From Prunus persica (taxonomy: Eukaryota > Streptophyta > Magnoliopsida > Rosales > Rosaceae): a stretch of DNA of 64,000 nucleotides. The DNA is taken from contig NC_034010.1 in NCBI RefSeq assembly GCF_000346465.2, forward strand, positions 27,490,643 to 27,554,642, in the 5' to 3' direction. The translations under genes were made by a program, and so were the position numbers. Below are positions 1 through 10,063 of the stretch, in pieces (position 1 is the first letter of the stretch; the number at the start of each line of letters is the position of its first letter). The notes under the pieces were generated by a model. That model was given only the letters and a program-made list of their open reading frames with translations. It was not told the origin of the DNA and did no database searches.

Positions 1-367
1 TTAAAATAAACACTCTGAGTTTGAATAAACTATTTGGTCAAGCAGTTCATCAAACCGTGAACACATATTAAATTGGAAGTACGTATAATTCATTCGGGAA
101 CTTCCAAGAACGTTCATAGCAAATATAGAAAAGGTAAACATAACGAAATTACACTAAGTGCTTATATAAGCGGGACATGGTCGGCTTGGAGACGAAAAAC
201 TTGATAGGCCTACTTCCTAGCTGAAGATGCAGCCCTAGATTTAGCTATATTCAGATAGTCCAAACCAAGTAGTTGACATGCAAACAATACAAACATCTCA
301 ATCGGAAACATTAAAAGCTACACTAAAACCTATAACTAAAAGTCAGAAATATAGGACATTGTTATAC

Positions 368-2017
368 CAGTTCCAACACAATATTTGCATCTTTTTTGCT
401 CCTGCTGTTTTACGTTGTTAATTTCAACAATCATCAATGCGGAGATGACACCAACTGCTCCTCCAGAGAAGGATGCCACTATGGGATCAACTTGACTGCA
501 ATGTGAAAGAAAAGCAGGTCAACAAACCAAACTAAAAATGTCGTATGGACATAATTTAGCTTCATGTCAAGATAGATGACATCCTAGTTTTTTTGTCCAA
601 TGTGCAAAACTTGGGGATCCTCGTAAGGTTTAGATATATCGGTTCGCGTAGTAAGTTTAGTGCTTTTGGTTCCCACATTTCACCCACAAAATGGGTTCAT
701 GTCAAGATAGATAATCTGATATTTCAAAACAATAATTAGTAGAGTGATGGAGGGTTAACAGTGCGAGATATGAGCCATACCTCAACTGCAATGGCAGATG
801 CACACTTTCTATAAAATCTTTGTATGAGGTGCCTCCTATTCCCAGTTTCAACTCCAACTGAAAGATTAATATAAAGGGAGGGGTAAGAAAAGAGTTTAGA
901 AACGTAATTGAATCCGCGTTAAATTGAAAATTAAAAAGATGCTTATTTGATAGGTTTCTCATTTTCTGACTTTTCTACTTGCAAATTCAGAAAATGTTGA
1001 CCAATATACTCTCTTATAAGTTATAACTAAAAGTCAACGCATAAACAACTTACAGTGGGTGCTAGGAGGCCACCGAAAAGAATAAACGCCGTGATAATTG
1101 AATAACAAACAACATAATACTGCTTAAGGTTGTCTGAACTCTGCAAGCAATGCATTCACCATGTGATTTTAACAGGAAACAAAAAAATATGGATGAAACA
1201 AGTTGGGGAAAATGAAATTGTCAAGGTTACTGGAACCTTTATTAATCATATAAGATATAAATACAAGTCTAGAGAGATAAGCTCACCAGGGGAGGCAAGA
1301 ATGGAATGAAAGATGGGAAACTAGGAAGTTCATTTTCTTGATCTTCACTTAACATTCCAAGCTCTGCGCTTTTAATCCTCTGTTGTATCCTCAGCCTGCG
1401 AACCTACACATATTGAAGCTCATTTATTTTACAAAATTAATAACCAAAGCAGAACTGAGAAAAGGAGAGAGTAGCCCACCTCCTCCATATGCAAGAAAAT
1501 TTTGTTGCGTCGACTTCGAATATTATCCTGAATTTCTTGCAACTCCATTTTGGCAAAGTCTTGGACTGTTTCAGGCCCCTCTATGATACAGAATCTGCAG
1601 AACAACCCAATCACATAACAAGAATCTTATTATAAAACGATGAATATATTACCAGCCACAACATTATTTTTCACACACATTAGGCACACGGCTTTTAGCA
1701 TAAAATTTGAAACACCAATAACTGTTTGCAAGCTACAGTTAAAGTTTTCGGGTTTCTGTTATTATTTTCCCACCTATTCTTAACTGCCAAACATGAAGAT
1801 AGAGAGAGAGAGAGTACCCGGCGGGGTTTGTATCAGTGGGATCGGAGTCGATAGAAGGAGCAAAAGAAGAGGACTCGGGCTCGGACGTCATTGATCGCCA
1901 TCTGGAGATCGATTTGGGGCTTGCGTAGCTGAATCTGGAGCTGGAGCTCTGTAAATTGTACGGAAAATACCGGTTTACTGGAAACGAAACCGCCAAAAGT
2001 CGACCCGAACAGAGCAT
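368..2017 (-). CDS. OR: ORANGE (OR) plastid DnaJ-type zinc-finger chaperone, 3' end outside window
   Basis: OR proteins are plastid membrane proteins that stabilise phytoene synthase and promote carotenoid accumulation and chromoplast formation. Six exons can be read: 2017-1818, 1594-1480, 1403-1287, 1140-1054, 857-781 and 495-368. All have GT-AG borders and matching phase. Exon 1 gives a Ser-rich transit-peptide-like start. Exon 2 carries the family segment around CIIEGPETVQDFAKM, and exon 3 RIQQRIKSAELGML and PSFIPFLPPL. Exon 4 is a membrane segment ending FGGLLAPT. Exons 5 and 6 hold LELKLGIGGTSYKDF and SGGAVGVISALMIVE, the second membrane segment, and then the first Cys pair KRCKYCVGTG. 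The remaining CxxCxGxG repeats are absent from 1-367, so the last exon(s) must lie left of the window. The start ATG opens the first in-frame exon. Family assignment is near certain; OR versus OR-like is inferred from close identity to OR. Confidence 0.93.
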
Positions 2018-2824
2018 GTCTCTCTATCTCCTCTCTCTCGCTTTCTAAGAAGCACCCAGAAAACAGAAAGCAGAGAGCTCTGTTTTTCTCTTCAGCTTTC
2101 ACTAGTTCCAAAGAAAGCAGCGAACAACGCTCTGAGTCCGAGTTTAGTTGTGTGTGTTTCGTTTTCCCAGTGGAACGAGGCAAGTGGAGACCAAAAAATA
2201 TTTAAAAATACAAAAATTAAAAAGAAAATTGAGCACTGAAACTGAAACTGAATAGTAGTATCTCCATTGGTGTCGTGTGTTTGGTTAGCTAAATGAAAAG
2301 GACCTTGCATGTTTATTCTATCCTGGATAAGGCATTATGTGTATGGTATGGATGGATATATGGAAAATGAGGTATTGTTTCAATTCGACTTTTCCAAATA
2401 ATTCATGACCATGGAATATTGTTTGGCCAACAATGCAATTCCAAAGTTTATAGACTTGGACATGGAATATCATTCGGTTAGAAACGCCAAACTTCTCAAT
2501 AAATTCGAACTCAGTGATTAGTGTATTAGAAAACAAAATATGCCATGGATGATGGATGGGAGAAGAACTTTCATTTTCATGTCGTTTGTCTGATTGAAGC
2601 CTTAAACTTTATTTCTTGATTGGCAATCACTTGGGAGTTGTTTGGTTATTGGAATGAAATCAAGTGAGAAATGAAATTCATTCTATTGTTTGGGTTGCAA
2701 ATTGGAATCAAGTTTAAATTCAAATTTGGGATAGGTTCTTAAGTTTTAATTCGGAGGTTCAAGTTTAATAGAGTATATGATGGGATTTTAGTGTTCATGA
2801 TTCGAGTCCCGACTCTTGAACTAG
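2018..2824. other. Upstream region of the ORANGE gene; no other gene seen
   Basis: This holds the 5' leader and promoter side of the minus-strand OR gene, including pyrimidine-rich sequence near 2030-2100. The rest is AT-rich spacer. Short reading frames here overlap one another and match no family I know. Confidence 0.5.
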
Positions 2825-3330
2825 GGTAATGTGTTTGAGTTGCACGTGTGCATTACGAGTCCACATGTCTACGATTCAAATTTTGAATTTTGAGCTCATA
2901 ATTGTAATAAATTTTTGAGCGAGAATGCCCTATGTGCCAACTCTCTCACAAGGACATAGAGCCTGAATTCACATGAAGAAACTAGTGTGTTGAGTTGCAC
3001 GTGTGCATTAAGAGTCCAAAGGTATACTATTTAACGTTCAAGACCCATGTCTTGAGTTTGAATTTTGAGATCATAACTACAAGAAACTTTAAACTTTCCT
3101 ATGTGCCAACTCTCTTACAATGACATAGAATTTGAATCCATATGAAGTCGCTAGTGTTTGAGTTGCATGTGTGCAATACAAGTCCAAAAGTCTAGAATTC
3201 AATGTTCAAGTCGAAGAATCATATTTCGTGTTAGAGTTTAGCTTCAATAAATTATAGAATGAGACTACTCTATGTGCCAATTCTCTTACAATAACATAAA
3301 ACGGAACTCCACATGGAGTCTCCACAACAT
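2825..3330. repeat. Three imperfect tandem copies of a ~165-bp unit
   Basis: Two landmarks recur in order. GTGTTTGAGTTGCACGTG-like sequence lies near 2828, 2987 and 3152. CTATGTGCCAACTCTCT-like sequence lies near 2928, 3098 and 3268. The period is therefore about 160-170 bp and the copies have diverged by many substitutions. No coding frame spans it. It is probably an old satellite-like or transposon-internal repeat. Confidence 0.75.
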
Positions 3331-3754
3331 TGTGAGAGATCGCTCCCTTCACTTTGGGCTATTCTTTTATCTTGTATTGCTTATCTAGAATGAAAATTAT
3401 ACTTCAACAAAATAAAATATTAAAAAAAAAAAACAGAGAGAGCTCCCACATATTCTCGTAGAATACCTTCTTGGGGATTATAAAATATGAGAAAAAGTAC
3501 CGTGGTATTCAAAAACTTACTGATTTTAATGTATTTCATTAAATTGTGTATTGTATGAGACTTTTGAGTGTGTGATATAAACACCAAATCACATAACAAA
3601 TCCCACCCTCCTATGCCTGATTCTCATATATGCTCTCATACCTTTTTTTTCACATTTATTTTTCATGCTTTCAACATGTATTGATTCAAAGCTAGGCCCC
3701 TAAATCTAACTCTTTCTCCTCCTCTCCATATCTTTCCAAGACTATATTTTTATC
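3331..3754. other. Spacer without recognisable genes
   Basis: AT-rich sequence with a short A-tract near 3420. I see no gene, and no RNA structure before the first palindrome unit at 3755. Confidence 0.4.
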
Positions 3755-4165
3755 GTATAGCCACACGGCTATACTTGGATTTTAAAAAGGAATAGTGTAT
3801 ACTGTTTTCCAAATTTTTTTAAAGAAACAGTATAGCCAAAGGAATAGTATAGTCACCCGGTTATACTCTATTTTTCAAATATTTTCAAGAAATAGTATAG
3901 CCGGGCGGCTATACCAGGTTTTTAATATTTTTTTAAAAAACAGTATAGCCGCATGGCTATACCCGGTTCTAATTTTTGAACGGATAATGTAGCCACGAGA
4001 CGATACTAGGTTTTTATATTTTTTAAGGAAATAGTATAGCCGGGCTATACTCGGTTTTTAAATGATTTTTCAAAGAAATAGTATAGCCGCCCGGCTGTAC
4101 TCGGTTTTTCCTTATTTTTTTTAAAAAGGGAATAGTATAGCCGCACGGCTATACTCGGTTTTTTT
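3755..4165. repeat. Palindrome cluster A (about 9 units)
   Basis: Regularly spaced copies of the palindrome GTATAGCCGNNCGGCTATAC, for example at 3755-3774, 3895-3914, 3943-3962 and near 4135. They are separated by spacers that begin TCGGTTTTT and end AAAGAAATA. Period is about 45-55 bp. Several units carry substitutions in one arm (3847-3866 is GTATAGTCACCCGGTTATAC). Each unit could fold into a 9-bp stem or cruciform followed by a T-run. It is not coding. Confidence 0.9.
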
Positions 4166-4454
4166 TTCCTTCTACTTTTTTTGTTTAGTCTAACCGGGTT
4201 TCCCTCAGATTACCAGCACTGCCACTGTTATAGGGCCTCTATCATCATTTAATAGATGCACTTCATCCGTAATTTGGAGCTTCACCAACGTTGAAAGTGA
4301 CATATCACTTCTCTTGTGAGTAATGACATCTTATTTCTCAGGTGTTGTGACTATCATCTGAATAAGAAGAAAGTGAAGCCGTAAAGGTTTTCATTTTCCT
4401 CTTTTGGGTAACAGTTAAAAGCACACGGAGCACAGAGAATTTGATAAAAGTGAC
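4166..4454. other. Spacer after palindrome cluster A
   Basis: It begins with CTAACCGGGTTTCCCTC near 4191, which resembles CGAACCGGGTTCCCTAC just after cluster C near 7395. The two clusters may therefore share a 3' flank and belong to one larger repeat. No gene is seen. Confidence 0.45.
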
Positions 4455-5720
4455 CTGAGTTTCTCCAAGTTCGTTCTTAGAAAGTTGCATGTCTCCAGTA
4501 AGTTCTCAGAGTCATATTCAAAGGAGATAAACGATGGCTAAAAGTTGATGTAACTTCTGCAGCTAATGCCTGAAAAATACATGATAATAAGTAACAAGCC
4601 ACTATTTGAATGCCTACTTTCCCACCCCACCCACTCAGAGAAAAAAACAAACAAACAAACAAACAAAAGGAAGAGAGTTATATAGGGTGGATACCTTCAT
4701 TGGTGCAACATAAACCATTTTGAATTCATCTTCATGCAAGTAACCGTCTTTGAAGTGCTGTGCAATCTGCCACAGACAATGCCGACTCACTATCTAAATC
4801 TCAGAATGGATGGTGCAATCTGCCACAGACAATGCCGACTCACTATCTAAATCTCAGAATGGATGATATACTACCATACTGAATATTTTCAAAAACTAAA
4901 TAGGTAGAATTCAACATGAAAAGTACTACAAGTACATCACCATGACATAAAAGGAGTCGAATAACTAAGGCAGCCAAAAGCTTAGTTTCCTCGCTTTATT
5001 TTGCAAGCTGATATCTTTAACACACTAACCCTCCCAGAAAAATATACACAACAACAGCACATATCAGCACATTACAGCCGTCCCCATGCCATTTTAACTA
5101 TGCAATTAACCCAGATTAACTCATACACAATACAAAATCATTTGCATACCTCATGTAGAATAGAAATCATAGCTATGTTTGTTTTGCCAGCTCCTGCTGG
5201 AGCACAAACCTACAAGTAAATGGAAATCACATACAAGCATATCATATCAGCACTTTCACTGCAATGGTTTGGTATTCACATCATCAACATAATCATTAAC
5301 TAACTAGTATATTTTCATTAGTGTAACAAATAGTATGCAATATGCGGCTCTGAATACGGTTCAGAGAATTATGTCCACGAAAAGCAGCTTGTGCGAATTC
5401 ATCTAACTCCGTTATCTCAATCTCACAGCATAAGACAGTAAACAGAAATTGCAATAACAGAAATAGAAGTCAGTAGGTGATAAAAGAAATAGCAAGCAAG
5501 GACAATCCTATTTGTTTAAGCACCAGAAAATGCGCAAATTATTATGGCTAGTTTATACACTGATAATGTTAATGATGGCAATGATAAACTTGAGTAGAAT
5601 GATGGAACTACAAATTTTCGCCAGGTTTTCATTTGTGCTGTTGGTGTTGGGGGAATGACCTCCTCATATCCCTTATGATGCTTCCTCTCAGTTCCAAGAG
5701 GAAGAGCACTAACTGATAAA
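4455..5720 (-). pseudogene. Broken fragment of a DExH-box helicase gene (ASCC3/BRR2-like, DExH14 type)
   Basis: Four exon-like pieces on the minus strand run in the correct order. They are roughly 5716-5607 (GTERKHHKGYEEV then PPTPTAQMK), 5209-5150 (Walker A segment CAPAGAGKTNIAMISILHE), 4766-4695 (HFKDGYLHEDEFKMVYVAPMK) and 4569-4455 (ALAAEVTSTFSHRLSPLNM then ELTGDMQLSKNEL). The last three have normal splice borders. Together they correspond to the start of the first helicase core of the ~2,000-residue Ski2-like helicases. Two frameshifts are visible. One extra base follows PTAQMK, and two bases are missing after SPLNMT, giving an early TAA. No upstream or downstream exons were found, so this is an isolated, intron-containing fragment lying between palindrome clusters A and B, not a retrocopy. 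BRR2 itself is less likely than the ASCC3-like paralogue. Confidence 0.85.
4761..4866. repeat. Perfect 53-bp tandem duplication
   Basis: The 53 bases starting TGCAATCTGCCACAG at 4761 are repeated from 4814 without an obvious mismatch. The repeat spans the splice acceptor of the helicase fragment's third exon, so a second acceptor-like site lies just upstream of it. The identity suggests a recent event. Confidence 0.85.
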
Positions 5721-5964
5721 GATTAAGGCCCTTCACTAAGCGCTAAGAGATTCCATATGGTTTTCTTTTATCAAAAAACCAGCAGCCCAGATTCAAGTTG
5801 TGACTCCAAGTAGCCAAACAATCAGCCACTGTATTCCTCTCTCTATATATATGCTGAAGCTTAATCCTTCCAAACAAATTCATGAGCCTTTTACAGCTAC
5901 TAACTGATTCTATGTGTTTTTTTTATGAAATACTCGGTTTTTTCAAATTTTTTTTAAAAAGAAA

Positions 5965-6372
5965 TAGTATAGCCGGGCGGCTATACTAGGTTCTTTCAAA
6001 TTGTTTTTTAAAGAAATAGTATCGCCGGCGGCTATACTCGGTTTATATAATTCTTTTAAAATAAAAACTATAGCCGAGCGGCTATACTAGGTTTTTTCAA
6101 ATTGTTTTTTTTTAAGAAATCATATAGCCACCGGGCTATACTCGGTTTTCAAAAATTGTTTTTTATGAAATAAATAGCCGAGCGGCTATACTCGGTTTTA
6201 TTCTTTTAAATAAATAGTATAGCCGCGCGGCTATACTTGGTTTTCCTATTTATTTAAAGAAATAGTATCGCCTCCCGGCTATACCTGGTTTTTAAATTTT
6301 TTAAAGAAATAGTATAGCCAAGCAGCTATATGCCTTTCAAAGAAATAGTATAGCCAAACGGCTAGACCCGGT
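5965..6372. repeat. Palindrome cluster B (about 9 units)
   Basis: Units include GTATAGCCGGGCGGCTATAC at 5967-5986, a variant at 6019-6037 and CTATAGCCGAGCGGCTATAC at 6068-6087. Others lie near 6122, 6171, 6211, 6261, 6310 and 6349. Spacers again run from TCGGTTTT to AAGAAATA, with ~45-50-bp period. The last two units are the most decayed. The 5721-5964 stretch to its left holds no gene. Confidence 0.9.
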
Positions 6373-6959
6373 GTTTTTAAAACTCAAATCACATCTCAAC
6401 GCAATCCAAGCTTGCTTATATGGAAAATCAAGATTGAAATTTTAAGCAAGACGACAAATTTAAACCTCCATCACTGGAAAGCATCAACCACAAATGTGAC
6501 TGCAATTACCATCTTATAGTGATCGGGCTTCTCGATTTTCTTGGTGAAACTGATCAACCCCCATTTCATACAATGAACAAGAAGCCGCCGCCGTCTGCTA
6601 CATCTTCTCTACGAACAACAAGCAAATTCGACTTCGGTGACGCATTGAACAACAGGCGAAACCTAAGCGCATACCAAAAAATTCGTTCCAATCAGTAAGA
6701 TTAACCAATCAAAGAAACAATAACACGCAAGGAAATCTGTTTGGTTGCTAGGAAAGTAGGAGAAAAGTAAAGTTCAAATTAGAAATTAATAAAGGAAAAA
6801 AATAGGAGGAGTTTTGAATTTTGCTCACCGGTCCATGTTAACAGTACGGACAGGGCCATGGCTGCGGTGGCAAGCCCTAGGGATGTCGTCTGCCCTGAGC
6901 TTACAGCGAGCCCTCCCACACATTTTCTCCAAGAAACTGAACGGTGAGTTCAGGATCAG
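6373..6959. other. Spacer between palindrome clusters B and C
   Basis: No gene is recognised. A GC-richer patch at about 6820-6960 contains, on the minus strand, a short open stretch that would end at a GTGAGC donor near 6825. It could be a relic of a 5' exon, but no family is recognisable. Confidence 0.35.
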
Positions 6960-7365
6960 TATCACCGCGCGGCTATACTCGGTTTTTAAAAAATAATTTA
7001 AAGAAATAGTATCGCCGCACGGCGCTACTCGGTTTTTATTATTTTTTTTTTAAAAATAGTATAGCCGGACGGCTATACTGGGTTTTTTTTTTTTACAGAA
7101 ATAGTACTGCCGCCCCGCTATACTGGGTTTTTTCTAATTTTTTAAAGAAATAGTATAGTCGCCCGGGTATACTCGGGTTTCTAATTTTTTTAAATGCATG
7201 GTATAGCCGGTCGGCTATACGCGGTTTTTTTTTTTTAAAAGAAATAGTATGGCCGCGCGGTTGTACGCGGGTTTTGATTTAGGGTTTAGGGAATAGTATA
7301 GCCGCTCGGCTATACTTGGTTTTTCATTTTTTAAAAAGAATAGTATAGCCGCGCGGCTATACACA
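6960..7365. repeat. Palindrome cluster C (about 9 units)
   Basis: Nine units with ~48-bp period lie near 6962, 7008, 7056, 7103, 7151, 7200, 7247, 7298 and 7342. Intact examples are GTATAGCCGGACGGCTATAC (7056) and GTATAGCCGCGCGGCTATAC (7342). Some units differ in one arm only. Spacers are T-rich then A-rich, as in clusters A and B. Confidence 0.9.
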
Positions 7366-8188
7366 GTTTTTTAAAATAATTTTTTTGTTTTGTCGAACCG
7401 GGTTCCCTACATTTGACAATCAAAACCATCTTTGATCCGACGGTGATGATTGGCCAACCCACTTGAAGGAGTCAAACTCAAAACGCGCGTTCGCTCCCTC
7501 TCTTTCACAAACCCTAACAAGCTGTCCCTTATAAATAACTTGACATCCGCCGCAGGAGCCACCAAAAGCTCCCATTTCCCCTTCCCATTCACACAATCAC
7601 ATCCCATCTGTTTCTTGTTGTTGTTTGAAGAAAACCTCAGAGATGATCGGAATGCAGTGCTTCTCGATTCGATCAAAGCTTTGCATGTCCATCTTGCCTC
7701 TGTTTGTTTATTTTTTTCCCTCTTGAGTCATTTTCTCTATTCAGATTTTAGATTTTTCTGGTTTTATTTTATCTTCAAAAGAAAATCACAATCAGTGTAT
7801 TTTTTGTTATATATTAGGTGAGGCCAATGATGATTTAAACATATTTTGCCTACATTGCTTGAGTATCTCATTTGGATGAGATAATGATAAACTGAAATGT
7901 ATCTGAGGCCTCTTCTGCTAACAAGCTTTAAACTGTCTCGTTTCTTATGATCATCTTCCTCATCAAAATACAAATAAATAAATAAATAACCCATGTATTA
8001 TGTTTTCAGAAAGAAAGGAAAAAGATTGATAAATATGTATATGTCAGTATGTGAAGAACCAAAAAGAACTGCTGTGAACGGTTTTGAAAGTTTAAAACCT
8101 TCTGTATGTTAATTTTCAACATGTTTAGGATGTAATTATATTTGTGAATTGTGCAGTGGTGGAAATATAAAATAAAAATAAAAAAGGT
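7366..8188. other. Promoter-like leader without an identified gene
   Basis: 7500-7640 resembles a plant promoter and leader. It has AAACCCTAAC (telo-box-like) near 7508, CTTATAAATAAC near 7528 as a possible TATA box, and then pyrimidine-rich leader sequence. The longest plus-strand frame downstream (to about 7820) matches no family I know. This may be a decayed gene start. Confidence 0.3.
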
Positions 8189-8252
8189 TTTCCGGTGCCA
8201 GGATTCGAACCTGAAGACTCTATCCATGAGAAATTTATGAACTACACCAGAA
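8189..8252 (-). pseudogene. tRNA-like relic
   Basis: On the minus strand the 3' half looks like a real tRNA. It has a T-arm with CAGG-TTCGAAT-CCTG followed by an acceptor strand CACCGGAA. The 5' end TTCTGGTG pairs with that acceptor. The whole is only about 63 nt, and the D and anticodon arms cannot be folded convincingly. I read it as a degenerate tRNA gene or tRNA-derived sequence, not a working tRNA. Confidence 0.4.
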
Positions 8253-8435
8253 GGTTGTGTTAAAGTAATTAAAATATTTAAATCCTAATTATTCACTGCA
8301 TCAATGGTTTCTTTCCCCGGCATTAAAATATTTAAATACTAATTATTCACTAAGTAAATAATAAATAATAATAAAAACATAACAATTAATTAAAGTAATT
8401 AAAAAAGAGAAAGTCAGATTATGAAATTAAAAGGG

Positions 8436-8700
8436 TATAGCCGCGCGGCTATACTGTAAAAATTGTATTGATACAGTGTAGCCGGGCGGCTATACTATTA
8501 AAAATGTATTATATGCAAACGGTATAGCCGCGCAAAAAAGTTCTATTTAAAGAATATAGCCGCACGGCTATACGATTAACATCGTCTATTAAAATGTATA
8601 GCCGCACGGCTATACATTTAAAATTTCCTACTTATAGAGTATAGCCGCCCAGCTATACTGTTAAAATTTTCTATTCATACAGTATAGTCATCGATAATTA
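8436..8700. repeat. Palindrome cluster D (about 7 units, ~43-bp subtype)
   Basis: The same palindrome core occurs at about 8437, 8479, 8521 (left arm only), 8556, 8597, 8640 and 8685 (decayed). The spacer differs from clusters A-C. It resembles TGTTAAAATTTTCTATTTA, and the period is about 42-43 bp. So there are two spacer subtypes around a shared core. Confidence 0.9.
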
Positions 8701-8941
8701 TGAAGATATTTATAAAGGATTAAACACCTGAAGTTTATTCTTGCAGTCGATGTGGGACTCCAAGTAGAAATGGGACTGCAACTTCTCTCTCCACTCTTTT
8801 CTTGATTTCTACTTGGTTACTCCTCCTCTCTCTTTCGTTTCTTCCTCTCAAATCCATGAATGCCAACCTTCATTTTCTTTCTTACTTAAACTCTTCAGAT
8901 GTAAAACAATATGTAGTGATGCCGTTAGGAAAAAAATTAAA

Positions 8942-9175
8942 GTATAGCCGCCCGGCTATATGGGTAAAATTTTCTATTTATAGAGTATAGCCGCGCGGCT
9001 ATACTGAATGTATTCTATTTAAAGCGTACAGCCGAGCGGCTATATGTTTAAAAGTTTCTATTTATGGAGTATCGCCGCACGGCTATACTGTTAAAATTTT
9101 CTATTTATCTAGTATAGCCGGACGGCTATACGTTAAATGTATTATATTTAAAGAGTATAGCCGACCGGCTATACT
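8942..9175. repeat. Palindrome cluster E (6 units, ~43-bp subtype)
   Basis: Units lie near 8942, 8986, 9026, 9069, 9112 and 9156 with the same spacer subtype as cluster D. About 240 bp of non-repeat sequence (8701-8941) separates D from E. That interval has a pyrimidine-rich stretch near 8775-8840 and no recognisable gene. Confidence 0.9.
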
Positions 9176-9459
9176 TTATAATTACTTGCATTAGTGATTA
9201 TGTTTTAATTGAATAATAATAATTAAATATTTTAATTTATTTCTCAAATTATATTATTTAATAAATAGTATTTATAAATTTAAAATTTTTATTTAAAAAT
9301 ATATTTAAATACTAATTATTTAATAAGTAAAATTTAATTAAAACATAACAACTAATTAAAGTAATTAAAATAATTTGTTTCTATTTCTATTATCATCAAG
9401 AATCCCCAAAAAAACAGAAAAGAGATATTGGGGTTTGGGTCGAGTGTAATATTTTTGAA

Positions 9460-9535
9460 AGCCCAGTTAGTTGCGTTTTTGGCTGATAATATTGGCCCAT
9501 TGAATGCCGAAAACCCTAGCTCTGTCTCTATAAAA
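9460..9535 (+). promoter_or_regulatory. Site II / telo-box / TATA promoter of the snoRNA cluster
   Basis: Two site II elements (AGCCCA at 9460-9465 and GGCCCA at 9494-9499, TGGGCY on the minus strand) precede a telo-box AAACCCTAG at 9511-9519 and a TATA box CTATAAAA at 9528-9535. Site II plus telo-box is the known signature of plant snoRNA and ribosomal-protein promoters. It fits the four C/D snoRNAs just downstream. AT-rich spacer 9176-9459 holds nothing else. Confidence 0.8.
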
Positions 9536-9678
9536 CGATGCCCAACGACTGCATTCCACAGTCAACCCCGCCCCTCATCTTCATCTAGGGTTTAGTTTCA
9601 CTCTCCCAGCCTCCAAATTGCCCTGTAGTTGTTTCAATGGTCGAAAGCTAGTTTTTTGTTTGAAATGAGTTGATGAGA

Positions 9679-9795
9679 GAAAGAGATGGCGGTGATGACC
9701 CAATGAAATTCAAGCTCAACAGACCGGAATGCAGGCTTCTCTTTCATAGAGAAGTTTGCGTGTCGACAACCCCGCTGAACTGAGCCATCTCTTTC
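9679..9795 (+). ncRNA. C/D-box snoRNA 1, predicted 25S rRNA methylation guide
   Basis: The C box GTGATGA is at 9692-9698 and the D box CTGA at 9780-9783. They are closed by a 12-bp terminal stem, GAAAGAGATGGC (9679-9690) with GCCATCTCTTTC (9784-9795). The element TCAAGCTCAACAG (about 9710-9722) is complementary to the conserved 25S stretch CUGUUGAGCUUGA near the peptidyl-transferase region (rRNA recalled from memory). A CAGA D'-like box overlaps it at 9720-9723. An internal CTTCTCT/AGAGAAG hairpin lies at about 9735-9754. Confidence 0.85.
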
Positions 9796-9877
9796 CCTTT
9801 CTCATTTGATTGCCTAGAGATTCGTATGCTTTTAATTTATGATTTTCTGTGAAAATTGTTTTTAGTTATAAATTTTC

Positions 9878-10001
9878 GTGGGAAAGGGAATTGCTATGAG
9901 GATACCAAGCTCCCTCTTCTGAGTTAAAGTTGAGGAAAATTGCTGGCAGAATCGAACCTAATTATTATATCGCCACCACTGAGTTGATTTCACTTTCCCA
10001 C
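9878..10001 (+). ncRNA. C/D-box snoRNA 2
   Basis: The terminal stem pairs GTGGGAAAG (9878-9886) with CTTTCCCAC (9993-10001). The C box is ATGAGGA (9896-9902, one mismatch to RUGAUGA) and the D' box CTGA (9919-9922). The C' box is TTGAGGA (about 9930-9936) and the D box CTGA (9979-9982). Upstream of D', GCTCCCTCT is complementary to AGAGGGAGC of 18S rRNA. That match is only 9 nt, so the target is tentative. Confidence 0.7.
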
Positions 10002-10063
10002 TTGAAACTTTTTGTGTGATGTTTGTTTGTGTCTGTTTTTGAATTCTAGTTAGTCATGGATCG

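Noticed and set aside
3755..9175. CRISPR-like array from regularly spaced short repeats
   Set aside because: The repeats are palindromes with near-constant AT-rich spacers, in plant DNA with introns and no cas genes. Spacers are repeated sequence, not unique inserts.
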